DNA from: an uncultured Nonlabens sp.
GTDB taxonomy: Bacteria; Bacteroidota; Bacteroidia; Flavobacteriales; Flavobacteriaceae
Direction: 5' to 3'
DNA length: 64,000 nt
Assembly: GCA_947491755.1 (NCBI GenBank)
Contig: CANLKV010000001.1
Coordinates: 1 to 64,000 of the forward strand
Shown: one piece after another, positions 45,584 through 54,052 of the stretch
Position numbering within the stretch: position 1 is the stretch's first letter
Layout: each line of letters opens with the position of its first letter
Made by a program: the position numbers and the translations under genes
The notes under the pieces: model-generated
What the model was told of the DNA's origin: nothing
The model's database searches: none
What the model saw: the letters and a program-made list of their open reading frames with translations, nothing else

Positions 45584-45636
45584 TAATAAAAATAATCATC
45601 GCAACAACAAAAGCTGGTTTCTCATAAAGTATAGAA

Positions 45637-45687
45637 ATCGATATCAAGTGTCATCTAGATCACAATTAAGAATAGCATGATATCGAT
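45637..45687 (+). promoter_or_regulatory. long-range inverted repeat in the pnp leader
   Basis: ATCGATATCA (45637-45646) and TGATATCGAT (45678-45687) can pair perfectly over 10 bp around a 31-base loop, 54 bp ahead of pnp. In E. coli PNPase controls its own mRNA through a leader stem; this is a candidate counterpart, not a proven one. Confidence 0.4.
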
Positions 45688-45740
45688 CACTGAACGCCTT
45701 CTCACCACACACAACTTGAGATAACGTTTAAACTAATAAC

Positions 45741-47990
45741 ATGAAACCACAAGTTTTTCAACAAGTGATAAAAATGGCCAACGGGCCAGATATCACTATC
45801 GAGACTGGAGCACTTGCAAAACAAGCACATGGATCTGTAGTGATTCGTTGCGGGAAAGCAATGCTACTAGGTACTGTAGTGTCCAGCTACAAATCTACTG
45901 GACTCGATTTCTTACCCCTTACGGTAGATTACCGTGAGAAATTTGCCGCTGCTGGTAAATATCCCGGAGGATTTTTTAAGAGAGAAGCGCGCCCTAATGA
46001 TGGCGAGGTACTTACCATGAGACTGGTAGACCGCGTATTGCGCCCACTTTTTCCTAAAGATTACCATGCAGAAGTGCAGGTAATGATCCAATTAATGTCA
46101 CATGATGACGAGGTTATGCCAGATGCCATGGCAGGTCTTGCAGCTAGTACTGCACTACAATTATCAGACATTCCATTTGAATGCCCTATATCTGAGGTGC
46201 GCGTGGCACGAGTGGATGGTGAGTTTATTATCAACCCTACCTACACACAGCTTGCAGCTGCAGATCTAGAAATGATGATAGGCGCTAGTGAGGACAGCGT
46301 GATGATGGTCGAGGGTGAAATGGAAGAAGTATCTGAAGAAGATATGATCGCAGCCATAAAAGCTGCCCATGAAGCTATAAAAGATCAATGTGCTGCACAA
46401 GTAGCACTAGCAGAGGCTGTAGGCAAAAAAGAAGTGCGCGAGTATGAAGGCGAGAAGGAAGATGTAGACATCGAGGCAAAAGTAGCGGAGCTTGCTTATC
46501 AAAAAGTTTATGATGTAGCAAAGCAAGGCAGCGGTAAAAAGGAGCGCAGTACTGCTTTTAACGAAATTAAAGAGGAAATTAAAGCCCAATTCTCTGAAGA
46601 AGAACAAGAGGAGCACGGCGATTTGATTTCAAAATATTTCAACAAAACCCATAAAAAAGCGGTTCGTGATGTATTGCTTAATGAAGGGATTCGTCTAGAC
46701 GGTCGTAAGACTACAGATATACGCGATATCTGGTGTGAGGTAGATTATCTACCATCAACACACGGTAGCGCTATATTTTCCCGCGGTGAGACACAAGCGC
46801 TTGCTACAGTAACCCTGGGAACTTCAAGAGATGCAAATATTATCGATATGGCATCCCAGGAAGGCGAGGAGCGTTTCTACCTACATTATAACTTCCCACC
46901 TTTCTCTACGGGAGAGGCGCGTCCGTTGCGTGGTACCTCACGTCGTGAGATAGGACACGGGAATCTTGCACAACGTGCGTTAAAAAGAATGCTTCCAGAT
47001 GATTTACCGTACACGGTACGTGTAGTGTCAGAAGTGCTGGAATCTAACGGCTCTTCTTCTATGGCGACTGTTTGTGCCGGTACAATGGCCTTGATGGATG
47101 CAGGTCTACCTATGAAAAAACCAGTATCTGGTATCGCCATGGGATTAATTACCGAAGGTGATAAATACGCTGTATTGTCTGACATTCTAGGAGATGAAGA
47201 TCACCTGGGTGATATGGACTTTAAAGTAACTGGTACTGCAGACGGTATTACTGCCTGTCAAATGGACATCAAGGTAAAAGGACTTTCTTATGAAATCCTA
47301 ACGAATGCCCTTATGCAAGCAAAAGAGGGTCGTATGCATATTCTAGGTAAATTGACCGACACTATTGCTGCGCCAGCAGCAGATGTGAAACCACACGCGC
47401 CTAAGATGGAATCAATGGAGATTGAAGGCAAGTATATAGGTGCTGTGATAGGACCTGGTGGTAAAGTCATTCAAGAAATGCAAAAAGAGACTGATACCGT
47501 TATCAATATTGAAGAGAAGGATGAGATGGGTATCATCGAGATCGCCGGTACAGATCGTGCAAAGATTGAAGCGGCCAAAGAACGTATAAGCAACATTATC
47601 TTTGAACCGGAAGTGGGCTCTATCTACACGGTAAAAGTGGTAAAAATGCTTGACTTTGGTGCGGTAGTAGAATTCAAGCCTGGTAAAGAAACCTTGCTAC
47701 ATGTGAGTGAGTTTGATTACAAGCGTATTGAAGATCCATCGACTGTGTTGAGCGTAGGCGATACACTAGACGTCAAATATATGGGTGTAGACCCACGTAC
47801 GAAGAAGCAGAAAGTATCTCGTAAAGAAGTACTGCCTAAGCCAGAAGGCTGGACAGAGCGCCCACCACGCAAGCGTGAAGATCGCAATGACCGTGGCCGT
47901 GATGATCGCCGTGGTGGTGGCCGTCGCGATGACCGCAGGTCAAACGACCGTCCACGTCGCAACAATGATGACAATAAATCTGAAGATTAA
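45741..47990 (+). CDS. pnp: polyribonucleotide nucleotidyltransferase (PNPase)
   Basis: Phosphorolytic 3'-5' exoribonuclease (EC 2.7.7.8), 749 residues. Domain order: first RNase PH domain (about 10-150), helical linker rich in Glu/Lys (about 230-310), second RNase PH domain ([32 protein letters not shown]), KH ([17 protein letters not shown]) and S1 ([18 protein letters not shown]). It ends in an unusual low-complexity tail of Arg, Asp, Asn and Gly (about the last 45 residues), probably an RNA- or protein-binding extension. Confidence 0.97.
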   Translation: MKPQVFQQVIKMANGPDITIETGALAKQAHGSVVIRCGKAMLLGTVVSSYKSTGLDFLPLTVDYREKFAAAGKYPGGFFKREARPNDGEVLTMRLVDRVLRPLFPKDYHAEVQVMIQLMSHDDEVMPDAMAGLAASTALQLSDIPFECPISEVRVARVDGEFIINPTYTQLAAADLEMMIGASEDSVMMVEGEMEEVSEEDMIAAIKAAHEAIKDQCAAQVALAEAVGKKEVREYEGEKEDVDIEAKVAELAYQKVYDVAKQGSGKKERSTAFNEIKEEIKAQFSEEEQEEHGDLISKYFNKTHKKAVRDVLLNEGIRLDGRKTTDIRDIWCEVDYLPSTHGSAIFSRGETQALATVTLGTSRDANIIDMASQEGEERFYLHYNFPPFSTGEARPLRGTSRREIGHGNLAQRALKRMLPDDLPYTVRVVSEVLESNGSSSMATVCAGTMALMDAGLPMKKPVSGIAMGLITEGDKYAVLSDILGDEDHLGDMDFKVTGTADGITACQMDIKVKGLSYEILTNALMQAKEGRMHILGKLTDTIAAPAADVKPHAPKMESMEIEGKYIGAVIGPGGKVIQEMQKETDTVINIEEKDEMGIIEIAGTDRAKIEAAKERISNIIFEPEVGSIYTVKVVKMLDFGAVVEFKPGKETLLHVSEFDYKRIEDPSTVLSVGDTLDVKYMGVDPRTKKQKVSRKEVLPKPEGWTERPPRKREDRNDRGRDDRRGGGRRDDRRSNDRPRRNNDDNKSED

Positions 47991-48016
47991 TCCATCCTTG
48001 TCATCCTGATTGGTTA

Positions 48017-48035
48017 CACTGAGCTTGTCGAAGTG
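48017..48035. repeat. CACTGAGCTTGTCGAAGTG, candidate dispersed element
   Basis: A 19-base string with CACT/AGTG ends lies 26 bp after pnp. I recall closely similar strings (reverse strand CTTCGACAAGCTCAG) scattered in intergenic DNA of many unrelated bacteria. Only one copy is in this window. Confidence 0.4.
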
Positions 48036-48071
48036 TTGATTTCAGGATCTGCTTGAATGGAGCACAAATGC

Positions 48072-48105
48072 AAAACCGCCGCTAGAAATTCTAGCGGCGG
48101 TTTTT
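48072..48105. terminator. bidirectional terminator between pnp and the TraB-like gene
   Basis: A long perfect stem: AACCGCCGCTAGAA pairs with TTCTAGCGGCGGTT; T residues follow on both strands. It serves both convergent genes. Confidence 0.9.
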
Positions 48106-48134
48106 ATTTAGTATGGTGTGTCTTCTGCGAAATA

Positions 48135-48845
48135 CTATTTGAAAATCAGCTTTTTACTTTTATAAGTGTAACCGGCCTTCAACATATCTGGATAGAGCCA
48201 TTTTAAATGTCCTGCACCATATACAATTGCTATTTTTTTCTCGTTAGATTCTAAAATTGACTTCAATAAGTATTCAGTCCTTGCAATGTCCACAACATAG
48301 AAACTTTTTTCTAAAGCATTCCCGTCTTTACAATCATAAGACTCAAAAAAATCTGTTTCAAAATCGCACTCAGTGAGCCGAATCTCACCAAATTTGTCTT
48401 CATGCAAGTTTATTAACTCGTTATAGGTCATATCAACTAGAGAATCTGTTTCTCTCAATCCAATTAAAGAATCACTTTGCATAATGAAATCGCCATTAGT
48501 GAAATATTTTGGTAAGGATTTATTTCGCTTATCAGAATAATCCCCAATGGAGAAACCAATCAACTGCCTAAATTTTCTTCTCAAAGTATCTCTTGCTTCG
48601 TCAGATGTATTTAGCTCATAACCAACTCCCTCTTTGAAAAAGACATAACCGTCCTTTCTGAGGCTATCAACCTGCTCTTTAACTTCTTGAAAAAACTCAG
48701 GTTTTCCTAGATGAGTCATCCCTATGAAAACAACTTGCCTATCATCTTTCTCAAAAGTTTTTAATTCTCTAGCATGCGAACCTCTAGAATTTAAGATCAT
48801 TTTGCCACAAGAAGCAACCATGAGAAGTAACAACAGGAAAAACAT
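48135..48845 (-). CDS. TraB/GumN-like lipoprotein
   Basis: A 236-residue lipoprotein: starting at the ATG at 48845, a hydrophobic segment leads to lipobox MVAS-C. The mature part has the pattern of the TraB/GumN (TIKI-like) superfamily: an early G-M-T-H (IGMTHLGKPEFFQEV) and a late G-x-G-H (IVYGAGHLKWLYPDMLKAG), with a glutamate in FKEGVGYEL. Eukaryotic TIKI members are metalloproteases; bacterial roles are unknown. The frame is open up to 48899, but the shorter start places the signal correctly. Local AT content is higher than that of neighbouring genes. Confidence 0.7.
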   Translation of the reverse strand: MFFLLLLLMVASCGKMILNSRGSHARELKTFEKDDRQVVFIGMTHLGKPEFFQEVKEQVDSLRKDGYVFFKEGVGYELNTSDEARDTLRRKFRQLIGFSIGDYSDKRNKSLPKYFTNGDFIMQSDSLIGLRETDSLVDMTYNELINLHEDKFGEIRLTECDFETDFFESYDCKDGNALEKSFYVVDIARTEYLLKSILESNEKKIAIVYGAGHLKWLYPDMLKAGYTYKSKKLIFK

Positions 48846-48908
48846 ACTACTTAACTTAGTGGTATGTTTAATTATAAAATGAAAGTTAATTTTAATCAAA
48901 TCTCTTAT

Positions 48909-49067
48909 TTACAAGGCAGGAACAATTGCTTCAACTATTCTAATAGCAGTATCTACCCAACAATTTGCTTTGCAAGCACCTCTACCTCTGATTTTTTTAC
49001 CTTCATCATCGGTATATTTATCTTTACAAGTTTGGATACACCGCAGGCTTCCCTTTTTTAATACACT
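48909..49067 (-). pseudogene. cysteine-rich small open frame without a start codon
   Basis: The minus strand has a 52-codon open stretch reading CIQTCKDKYTDDEGKKIRG then RGACKANCWVDTAIRIVEAI, with two C-x3-C pairs. No ATG, GTG or TTG begins it; a run of six A residues near its upstream end and a short frame upstream (N-N-N-Y-L-A-N-F-K-V-Y) suggest a frameshifted or truncated gene. It lies directly ahead of the TraB-like gene in the same direction. I do not recognise the family. Confidence 0.3.
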
Positions 49068-49196
49068 TTAAAATTCGCTAAATAATTATTATTCAAATCA
49101 AATTTGATAAATATTTTCAATTCTTCATCAAATGAGGGTTTGTTTGCATTTAATGATATATTGACCAATGATTTATGTGGTTGACTAAAATTATAG

Positions 49197-49379
49197 TTGA
49201 ATAACATAGTCAAAGAACACCCGCAAACCACAGCCGGCGATATTTATGATGGGATCAATAATAGTCCACCTTTTGAACTTATAGCTGCTTATAAAGCCAG
49301 AATCGACGATTTAAATGAGATCATACGACTCAAAGATGTTCAAATTCAAGACTTATCTCAAAACGTAAAAACAAAATAA
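49197..49379 (+). CDS. possible 60-residue coiled-coil protein or gene remnant
   Basis: Starts at a TTG immediately preceded by an in-frame TAG. The protein reads IYDGINNSPPFELIAAYKARI, in pieces, then a heptad-like tail DDLNEIIRLKDVQIQDLSQN, which resembles the C-terminal coiled coil of some helix-turn-helix regulators. The expected N-terminal DNA-binding part is missing, so it may be a remnant. Its end overlaps the antisense ORF at 49353-49484 by 27 bp. Confidence 0.35.
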   Translation: MNNIVKEHPQTTAGDIYDGINNSPPFELIAAYKARIDDLNEIIRLKDVQIQDLSQNVKTK

Positions 49380-49484
49380 AATAAAGGGTAACAATAATAG
49401 CATCATAATTGCAGCACGCTTCCATAGCGGTGCATGATCTCGCCACTCGAGCAAATAGCCTTTTTTAAAGTATTTCCTTAGCAT
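49353..49484 (-). CDS. possible 43-residue single-helix membrane protein
   Basis: ATG-started frame: a basic N terminus (MLRKYFKKGYLLEWRDHAPL) followed by a strongly hydrophobic helix (AAIMMLLLLPFILFCFYVL) and then the stop. It lies 63 bp after the membrane-protein gene at 49548-49829 on the same strand, with a palindrome copy in between. Charge pattern and hydrophobicity suit a small inner-membrane protein. No ribosome site is obvious. Confidence 0.4.
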   Translation of the reverse strand: MLRKYFKKGYLLEWRDHAPLWKRAAIMMLLLLPFILFCFYVLR

Positions 49485-49514
49485 TATATCGTGTTCTTGA
49501 GTGGCTCGTGTTGC

Positions 49515-49530
49515 TGCTTTCGCGAAAGCG
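49515..49530. repeat. palindrome copy 15 (first base T, intergenic)
   Basis: TGCTTTCGCGAAAGCG; the inner 14 bases are perfect. Confidence 0.9.
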
Positions 49531-49547
49531 AACTACCGATACCCATT

Positions 49548-49829
49548 TTAAAAATGTAAATAAATCCAGTACCCTACAAATCCTATTACCATGATAAGTG
49601 TAATGACGCGTACCGCAAGAAGTTTGCGTTGCCCTAGCCTGTAAACTTCCCTTATCCTAAGAACATCTATTATTATTAAGAGTATACCTAACGCTAGATA
49701 GATCCACTTTTGAATCTGAAAATTGAAGGTATCTTTCGAAATAAAGAATACTAAAATTGCTAGCAACACTGCCATGGAGGCGATGTTAAGCTTATTGATG
49801 TACGATCTGGATTCCGGTCGTGAATGCAT
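49548..49829 (-). CDS. small three-helix membrane protein
   Basis: A 93-residue protein with three hydrophobic helices (about residues 16-32, 41-55 and 71-90) and a positive loop (RIREVYRLGQRK) between the second and third. No recognisable domain. Divergent from rpe, with both starts within 90 bp. Possibly transcribed with the tiny membrane ORF downstream. Confidence 0.7.
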   Translation of the reverse strand: MHSRPESRSYINKLNIASMAVLLAILVFFISKDTFNFQIQKWIYLALGILLIIIDVLRIREVYRLGQRKLLAVRVITLIMVIGFVGYWIYLHF

Positions 49830-49865
49830 AGGTTAAATTTAATTCTAAAATTACTGGGATAGAAT

Positions 49866-49897
49866 TTGATTCACGCCTTTTGGAAATTTTATCTTTG
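49866..49897 (+). promoter_or_regulatory. promoter of rpe
   Basis: TTG (49866-49868), 21-base spacer, TATCTTTG (49890-49897); the ATG at 49916 follows 18 bp later. Confidence 0.5.
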
Positions 49898-49915
49898 CGC
49901 AAAACCTTACAATTC

Positions 49916-50575
49916 ATGTCTAAATTAATTGCTCCTTCTGTTCTTGCTGCTGACTTTGCTAACCTACAACGCGATGTAGAAATGATTAACCGCAGTGATG
50001 CAGACTGGTTTCATATAGACATCATGGATGGTGTTTTTGTACCAAACATCTCCTTTGGGATGCCTGTTCTGCGTGACATTGTAAAACATGCGACAAAAAC
50101 CATCGATACACATTTAATGATTGTTGATCCAGATCGTTATGTAAAAACTTTTGCAGATCTAGGTTGCGATATTCTTACTGTACATTACGAGGCTTGTACT
50201 CATTTGCACCGTACACTACAAAATATTAAAGCACACGGGATGAAAGCCGGTGTGGCTTTAAACCCGCATACGAGTATTGATGTACTTAAAGATACGATAC
50301 AGGATATCGACCTGGTATGTTTGATGAGTGTGAATCCAGGTTTTGGCGGACAAAGCTTTATTGAGAATACTTATAATAAAGTGAGTGAACTTAAAGAATT
50401 AATCAACAACAAGAGTGCCAGCACACTTATTGAAATAGATGGCGGTGTGACTGATAAAAATGCAAAACAGCTGGTTGACGCAGGTGCAGATGTACTGGTA
50501 GCTGGTAGCTATGTATTTAAAGCAGCAGATAAAATCAAAACAGTTAAGGACCTAAAAGCACTAGCTAACTATTGA
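49916..50575 (+). CDS. rpe: ribulose-phosphate 3-epimerase
   Basis: TIM-barrel enzyme of the pentose phosphate pathway (EC 5.1.3.1) interconverting ribulose-5-P and xylulose-5-P. The 219-residue protein begins MSKLIAPSVLAADFANLQRD and contains DWFHIDIMDGVFVPNISFG, HLMIVDP, SVNPGFGGQSF and IEIDGGV, the full set of family motifs with both catalytic aspartates. I chose the ATG at 49916 because the promoter overlaps the longer frame. Confidence 0.96.
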   Translation: MSKLIAPSVLAADFANLQRDVEMINRSDADWFHIDIMDGVFVPNISFGMPVLRDIVKHATKTIDTHLMIVDPDRYVKTFADLGCDILTVHYEACTHLHRTLQNIKAHGMKAGVALNPHTSIDVLKDTIQDIDLVCLMSVNPGFGGQSFIENTYNKVSELKELINNKSASTLIEIDGGVTDKNAKQLVDAGADVLVAGSYVFKAADKIKTVKDLKALANY

Positions 50576-50663
50576 CCTGCTCCTTAATAATGCAACAACC
50601 ACCTTTTTAAAAGGAGCTGTTGATGCTGCACATACGCACCTATCGATTTCCTCGCAATCCCCT

Positions 50664-50671
50664 TATATTTG
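50664..50671 (+). promoter_or_regulatory. -7 box of mgtE
   Basis: TATATTTG, fitting TAnnTTTG, 20 bp ahead of the mgtE ATG. Confidence 0.55.
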
Positions 50672-50691
50672 CAGCTTGATAATATTGGATC

Positions 50692-52041
50692 ATGCCTTTT
50701 GAACTGACCGACGTTTTTATAGACAAACTACAGCAACTCATTGAGCAAAATGCTGCGGGAGAGGTCAGAACAATTCTTGAAGATTTACACTTTGCAGACA
50801 TAGCAGAGATTATAGACGAGCTCGATCTAGAGCAAGCTATTTTTATCATCAAATTACTGGATAGCGTCACCACCTCTGAAGCTCTTATGGAGCTCGATGA
50901 AGACCAGCGCGATCGCATCTTAAATGCCCTATCACCGCAAGAGATTGCCTACGAGCTGGAAGAGATGGATACTGACGATGCCGCAGATATCTTGAACGAA
51001 CTCTCTGACGAGCGTGCTCAAGAAATCATAAGCGCCATGGAAGATGAGGAGCATGTCGAGAACATCGTCGACCTGCTGCGTTATGATGAGAACAGTGCCG
51101 GTGGACTTATGGCAAAAGAGCTGGTAAAAGTAAATGAGAACTGGTCTGTTACTGGGTGTGTGAGCGAGATGCGTGCACAGGCAGAAAATGTGACCCGGGT
51201 ACACTCCATCTATGTAGTAGATAATCAGCAAAAGTTAAAAGGACGCTTGTCGCTTAAAGACCTGCTTACCAGCAGTGAAAATACACCGATTAAAGAGGTC
51301 TATATCCCCAAAGTAGATTATGTGACTGTCAATACAAGCGGCGAGGAAGTCGCAAGAATCATGCGTAAATATGACCTTGAGGCCATCCCTGTTGTGGACG
51401 AACTGGACCGTCTGGTAGGTCGCGTGACCATCGATGATATCGTAGATTTTATTACAGAGGAAGCCGAAAAAGATTACCAACTAGCCAGTGGTATATCGCA
51501 AGATGTAGAGGCAAACGACAGCATATGGGAGCTTACCCGGGCGCGTTTCCCATGGTTGGTTTTAGGTTTATTGGGTGGTATAGGCGCGGCTGCAATCATG
51601 GGGTTATTTGAGCCACTCATGTCCCAACATGCCATCTTATTTTTATTTACACCACTTATTGCGGCCATGGCAGGAAATGTGGGCGTACAGTCCAGCGCGA
51701 TTATTGTACAAGGTATTGCAAATGACGACCTTAAAGGAAGTATAGGGAACCGCCTGGTAAAGGAGATATTACTAGCCATGCTCAACGGTCTTATGCTAGG
51801 TTTACTCTTATTTGCCTACACCTATTTCAGTCAGGGAGACCTACTCGTATCTATTGCTATTTCTGTAGCCTTATTTACAGTGATTATTTTTGCAGGACTT
51901 ATAGGCACATCAGTTCCTATTATATTACACAAACGCGGCATCGATCCAGCACTAGCCACGGGTCCTTTTATCACTACTAGCAACGATATTTGCGGGATTT
52001 TGATCTATTTCATGCTTGCAAAAGCCATCATAGGTTTATAA
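50692..52041 (+). CDS. mgtE: magnesium transporter MgtE
   Basis: Mg2+-gated Mg2+ channel, 449 residues. Order: acidic superhelical N domain (about 1-130, many Asp/Glu that bind Mg2+ and close the channel), a CBS pair (about 135-255; EVYIPKVDYVTVNTSGEE), a plug helix, and five membrane helices with MAGNVGVQSSAIIVQGIA lining the pore. Control is direct by cytosolic Mg2+. A palindrome copy and 117 bp separate it from the next gene. Confidence 0.96.
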   Translation: MPFELTDVFIDKLQQLIEQNAAGEVRTILEDLHFADIAEIIDELDLEQAIFIIKLLDSVTTSEALMELDEDQRDRILNALSPQEIAYELEEMDTDDAADILNELSDERAQEIISAMEDEEHVENIVDLLRYDENSAGGLMAKELVKVNENWSVTGCVSEMRAQAENVTRVHSIYVVDNQQKLKGRLSLKDLLTSSENTPIKEVYIPKVDYVTVNTSGEEVARIMRKYDLEAIPVVDELDRLVGRVTIDDIVDFITEEAEKDYQLASGISQDVEANDSIWELTRARFPWLVLGLLGGIGAAAIMGLFEPLMSQHAILFLFTPLIAAMAGNVGVQSSAIIVQGIANDDLKGSIGNRLVKEILLAMLNGLMLGLLLFAYTYFSQGDLLVSIAISVALFTVIIFAGLIGTSVPIILHKRGIDPALATGPFITTSNDICGILIYFMLAKAIIGL

Positions 52042-52078
52042 TACAGCCATTAAGTTGTGTACAGGTTGTGAATGTGTT

Positions 52079-52094
52079 CGCTTTCGCGAAAGCG
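52079..52094. repeat. palindrome copy 16 (perfect, intergenic)
   Basis: CGCTTTCGCGAAAGCG in the 117-bp gap after mgtE. Confidence 0.95.
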
Positions 52095-52158
52095 GACCTC
52101 CCTTACAAATCCCCTGCACCTGTTGTCATTTTATTTAAATCTCTAGTATCTTCACTTT

Positions 52159-52635
52159 ATGAAAGCAGCTACAGCAAAGGAATTGCGGGATGAATTAAAA
52201 GATAAAACCGCCGTAGAATTGCGTGAGATTGTCCTGCGCCTCTCTCGTTTTAAAAAAGAGAATAAAGAATTACTTTCTTATTTATTGTTTGAAGCACATC
52301 ATGAGGATGACTATATCGCAACTATTAAAAGTCATATAGATCGCCAGATGCTTGAAATCAATACTGCCAATGGCTATTATGCTAAAAAAGGTATACGCCG
52401 CCTACTGAAAGAAACTAAAAAATTTATACGCTATTCTGGCAATAAAGAAACAGAGGTAGCTTTATTGATTCATTACTGCCGCAGCCTGCAAGAGACACAT
52501 CCTTCCCTTATGTCTAACCGTATAATTAAAGATATAGTCAAACGCCAGATCGTATTAATTAAAGTGCGCATATCTACCTTGCATGCAGACCTTCAATATG
52601 ATTATGAACGAGAATTAAATGATATAGATTATTAA
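52159..52635 (+). CDS. conserved hypothetical helical protein
   Basis: A 158-residue, highly charged, mostly helical soluble protein (pI basic): KELRDELKDKTAVELREIVLR, in two pieces, then KKENKELLSYLLFEAHHEDD and a C-terminal QYDYERELNDIDY. No signal peptide or known motif. It is 21 bp ahead of the dehydrogenase gene and probably in one operon with it. I do not recognise the family. Confidence 0.75.
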   Translation: MKAATAKELRDELKDKTAVELREIVLRLSRFKKENKELLSYLLFEAHHEDDYIATIKSHIDRQMLEINTANGYYAKKGIRRLLKETKKFIRYSGNKETEVALLIHYCRSLQETHPSLMSNRIIKDIVKRQIVLIKVRISTLHADLQYDYERELNDIDY

Positions 52636-52656
52636 TCTAAAGCTACCCTAGAACTT

Positions 52657-53598
52657 ATGAAGATTTTACATTTAGACAGCAATCATGAAATTCTTGAGCA
52701 AAAACTAGGTGCCGCAGGACTGCATAATGATAGAGAGTTTAAAGCCTCAAAAGAAGAGGTAGAAAAAATTATACATCAATACGACGGCCTGGTAGTGCGC
52801 AGTAGATTTCCTATAGACAAAAGTTTTTTACAAAAAGCGACGCGCCTGCGATGTATAGGACGGGTGGGCGCCGGTCTAGAGAACATAGATCTAGAGGTTG
52901 CAGAGGCTCTTAACATCACTTGCTACAATGCACCAGAAGGAAACCGCAATGCAGTTGCAGAACATGCGCTAGGGATGCTGCTTTCCCTTTTTAATCGACT
53001 CCATACCGCAGACCGTGAGGTACGCCAGGGAACCTGGAACCGCGAAAGCAATCGCGGTCTAGAGCTGGACGGTAAGACAGTAGGCATCATAGGATATGGA
53101 AACATGGGTAAGGCATTTGCAAAAAAGTTGAAAGGTTTTGATTGTAATGTGCTGTGCCACGATATTAAGCCTGGTGTAGGAGATTCATATGCCACGCAGG
53201 TCCCCCTAGAAGAACTTCAATCGCGCGCTACAATTTTAAGCCTGCACACCCCACAGACCTCGCTTACCACAGGCATGGTAAATACAGCGTTTATATCAAA
53301 GTTTCAGCACCCATTTTTCCTGATAAATACGGCAAGAGGCAGCGCAGTTGTTACCGAAGATCTTGTAGCGGCACTGGAAATGGGCCGTATATTGGGAGCT
53401 GGCCTAGACGTTCTAGAATATGAAAAAACCTCGTTTGAAAATCTTTATACAGATCAAGAGATGCCCACTGCATTAAAAAAACTCCTAGGCATGGACAATG
53501 TGTTATTAAGTCCTCATGTTGCTGGCTGGACTGCAGAATCAAAATACAAACTAGCCGTGACCATCGCAGATAAAATGATTGCACATCTTGTAAAATAA
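52657..53598 (+). CDS. D-isomer 2-hydroxyacid dehydrogenase family protein
   Basis: A 313-residue NAD-dependent dehydrogenase of the SerA/glyoxylate reductase superfamily, without the ACT domain of full SerA. NAD motif GIIGYGNMGKAFAKKL; catalytic residues in VGAGLENID and NTARGSAVV, with the histidine in LLSPHVAGWT. Possible substrates are 3-phosphoglycerate, glyoxylate or another 2-keto acid; sequence alone does not decide. A cotranscribed helical protein precedes it. Confidence 0.9.
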   Translation: MKILHLDSNHEILEQKLGAAGLHNDREFKASKEEVEKIIHQYDGLVVRSRFPIDKSFLQKATRLRCIGRVGAGLENIDLEVAEALNITCYNAPEGNRNAVAEHALGMLLSLFNRLHTADREVRQGTWNRESNRGLELDGKTVGIIGYGNMGKAFAKKLKGFDCNVLCHDIKPGVGDSYATQVPLEELQSRATILSLHTPQTSLTTGMVNTAFISKFQHPFFLINTARGSAVVTEDLVAALEMGRILGAGLDVLEYEKTSFENLYTDQEMPTALKKLLGMDNVLLSPHVAGWTAESKYKLAVTIADKMIAHLVK

Positions 53599-53678
53599 GC
53601 AAATCGCCCTGCCCAAGGTTGCCCCATCATAATGTTAAAAATAATAGTACATTTAACGCCAACTAACACATTTAAAAT

Positions 53679-54014
53679 ATGAGCACAGAAGGATACGATA
53701 GTACAAAAAGAGAAGACCCATTTGAAAACACAAGAGAAAGCGCAAGAGACTTTCAGCAAGGTGTCAACGATGTGGTGCACAGTCAAGACAACAAAAAAAT
53801 ACTGGCTGGATTGCTAGGTATATTTCTAGGCGGTTTTGGTGTTCATAAATTTGTACTGGGTTATACTCAAGAAGGAATTATCCAGATTGTCGCTACAGTA
53901 CTTACTTGTGGTGTTGCTCAAATAATAGGATTTATAGAGGGTATTATCTACCTAACAAAATCTGATGAAGAGTTCTATAACACTTACCAGGTAGGTAAAA
54001 GGCCCTGGTTTTAA
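53679..54014 (+). CDS. TM2-domain protein
   Basis: A 111-residue protein: a soluble charged N terminus (1-45, rich in Arg, Glu and Asp) followed by a TM2 domain of two helices joined by a short turn (ILAGLLGIFLGGFGVHKFVL, then IIQIVATVLTCGVAQIIGFI). The G-x-F-G-x-H-K-F motif is the family signature. TM2 proteins occur in all kingdoms; no bacterial function is known. Followed by a bidirectional terminator. Confidence 0.88.
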   Translation: MSTEGYDSTKREDPFENTRESARDFQQGVNDVVHSQDNKKILAGLLGIFLGGFGVHKFVLGYTQEGIIQIVATVLTCGVAQIIGFIEGIIYLTKSDEEFYNTYQVGKRPWF

Positions 54015-54030
54015 ATACTGTTTTAAAAAG

Positions 54031-54052
54031 GCCGCTGGATGCGGCTTTTTTT
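54031..54052. terminator. bidirectional terminator after the TM2 gene
   Basis: GCCGC, loop TGGAT, GCGGC with A residues before and T residues after; works for both convergent genes. Confidence 0.8.

Noticed and set aside
53029..53056. CGCGAAAGC near 53041 as a nineteenth palindrome copy
   Set aside because: The left arm (CGCTTT) is absent, so it is only a chance half match.
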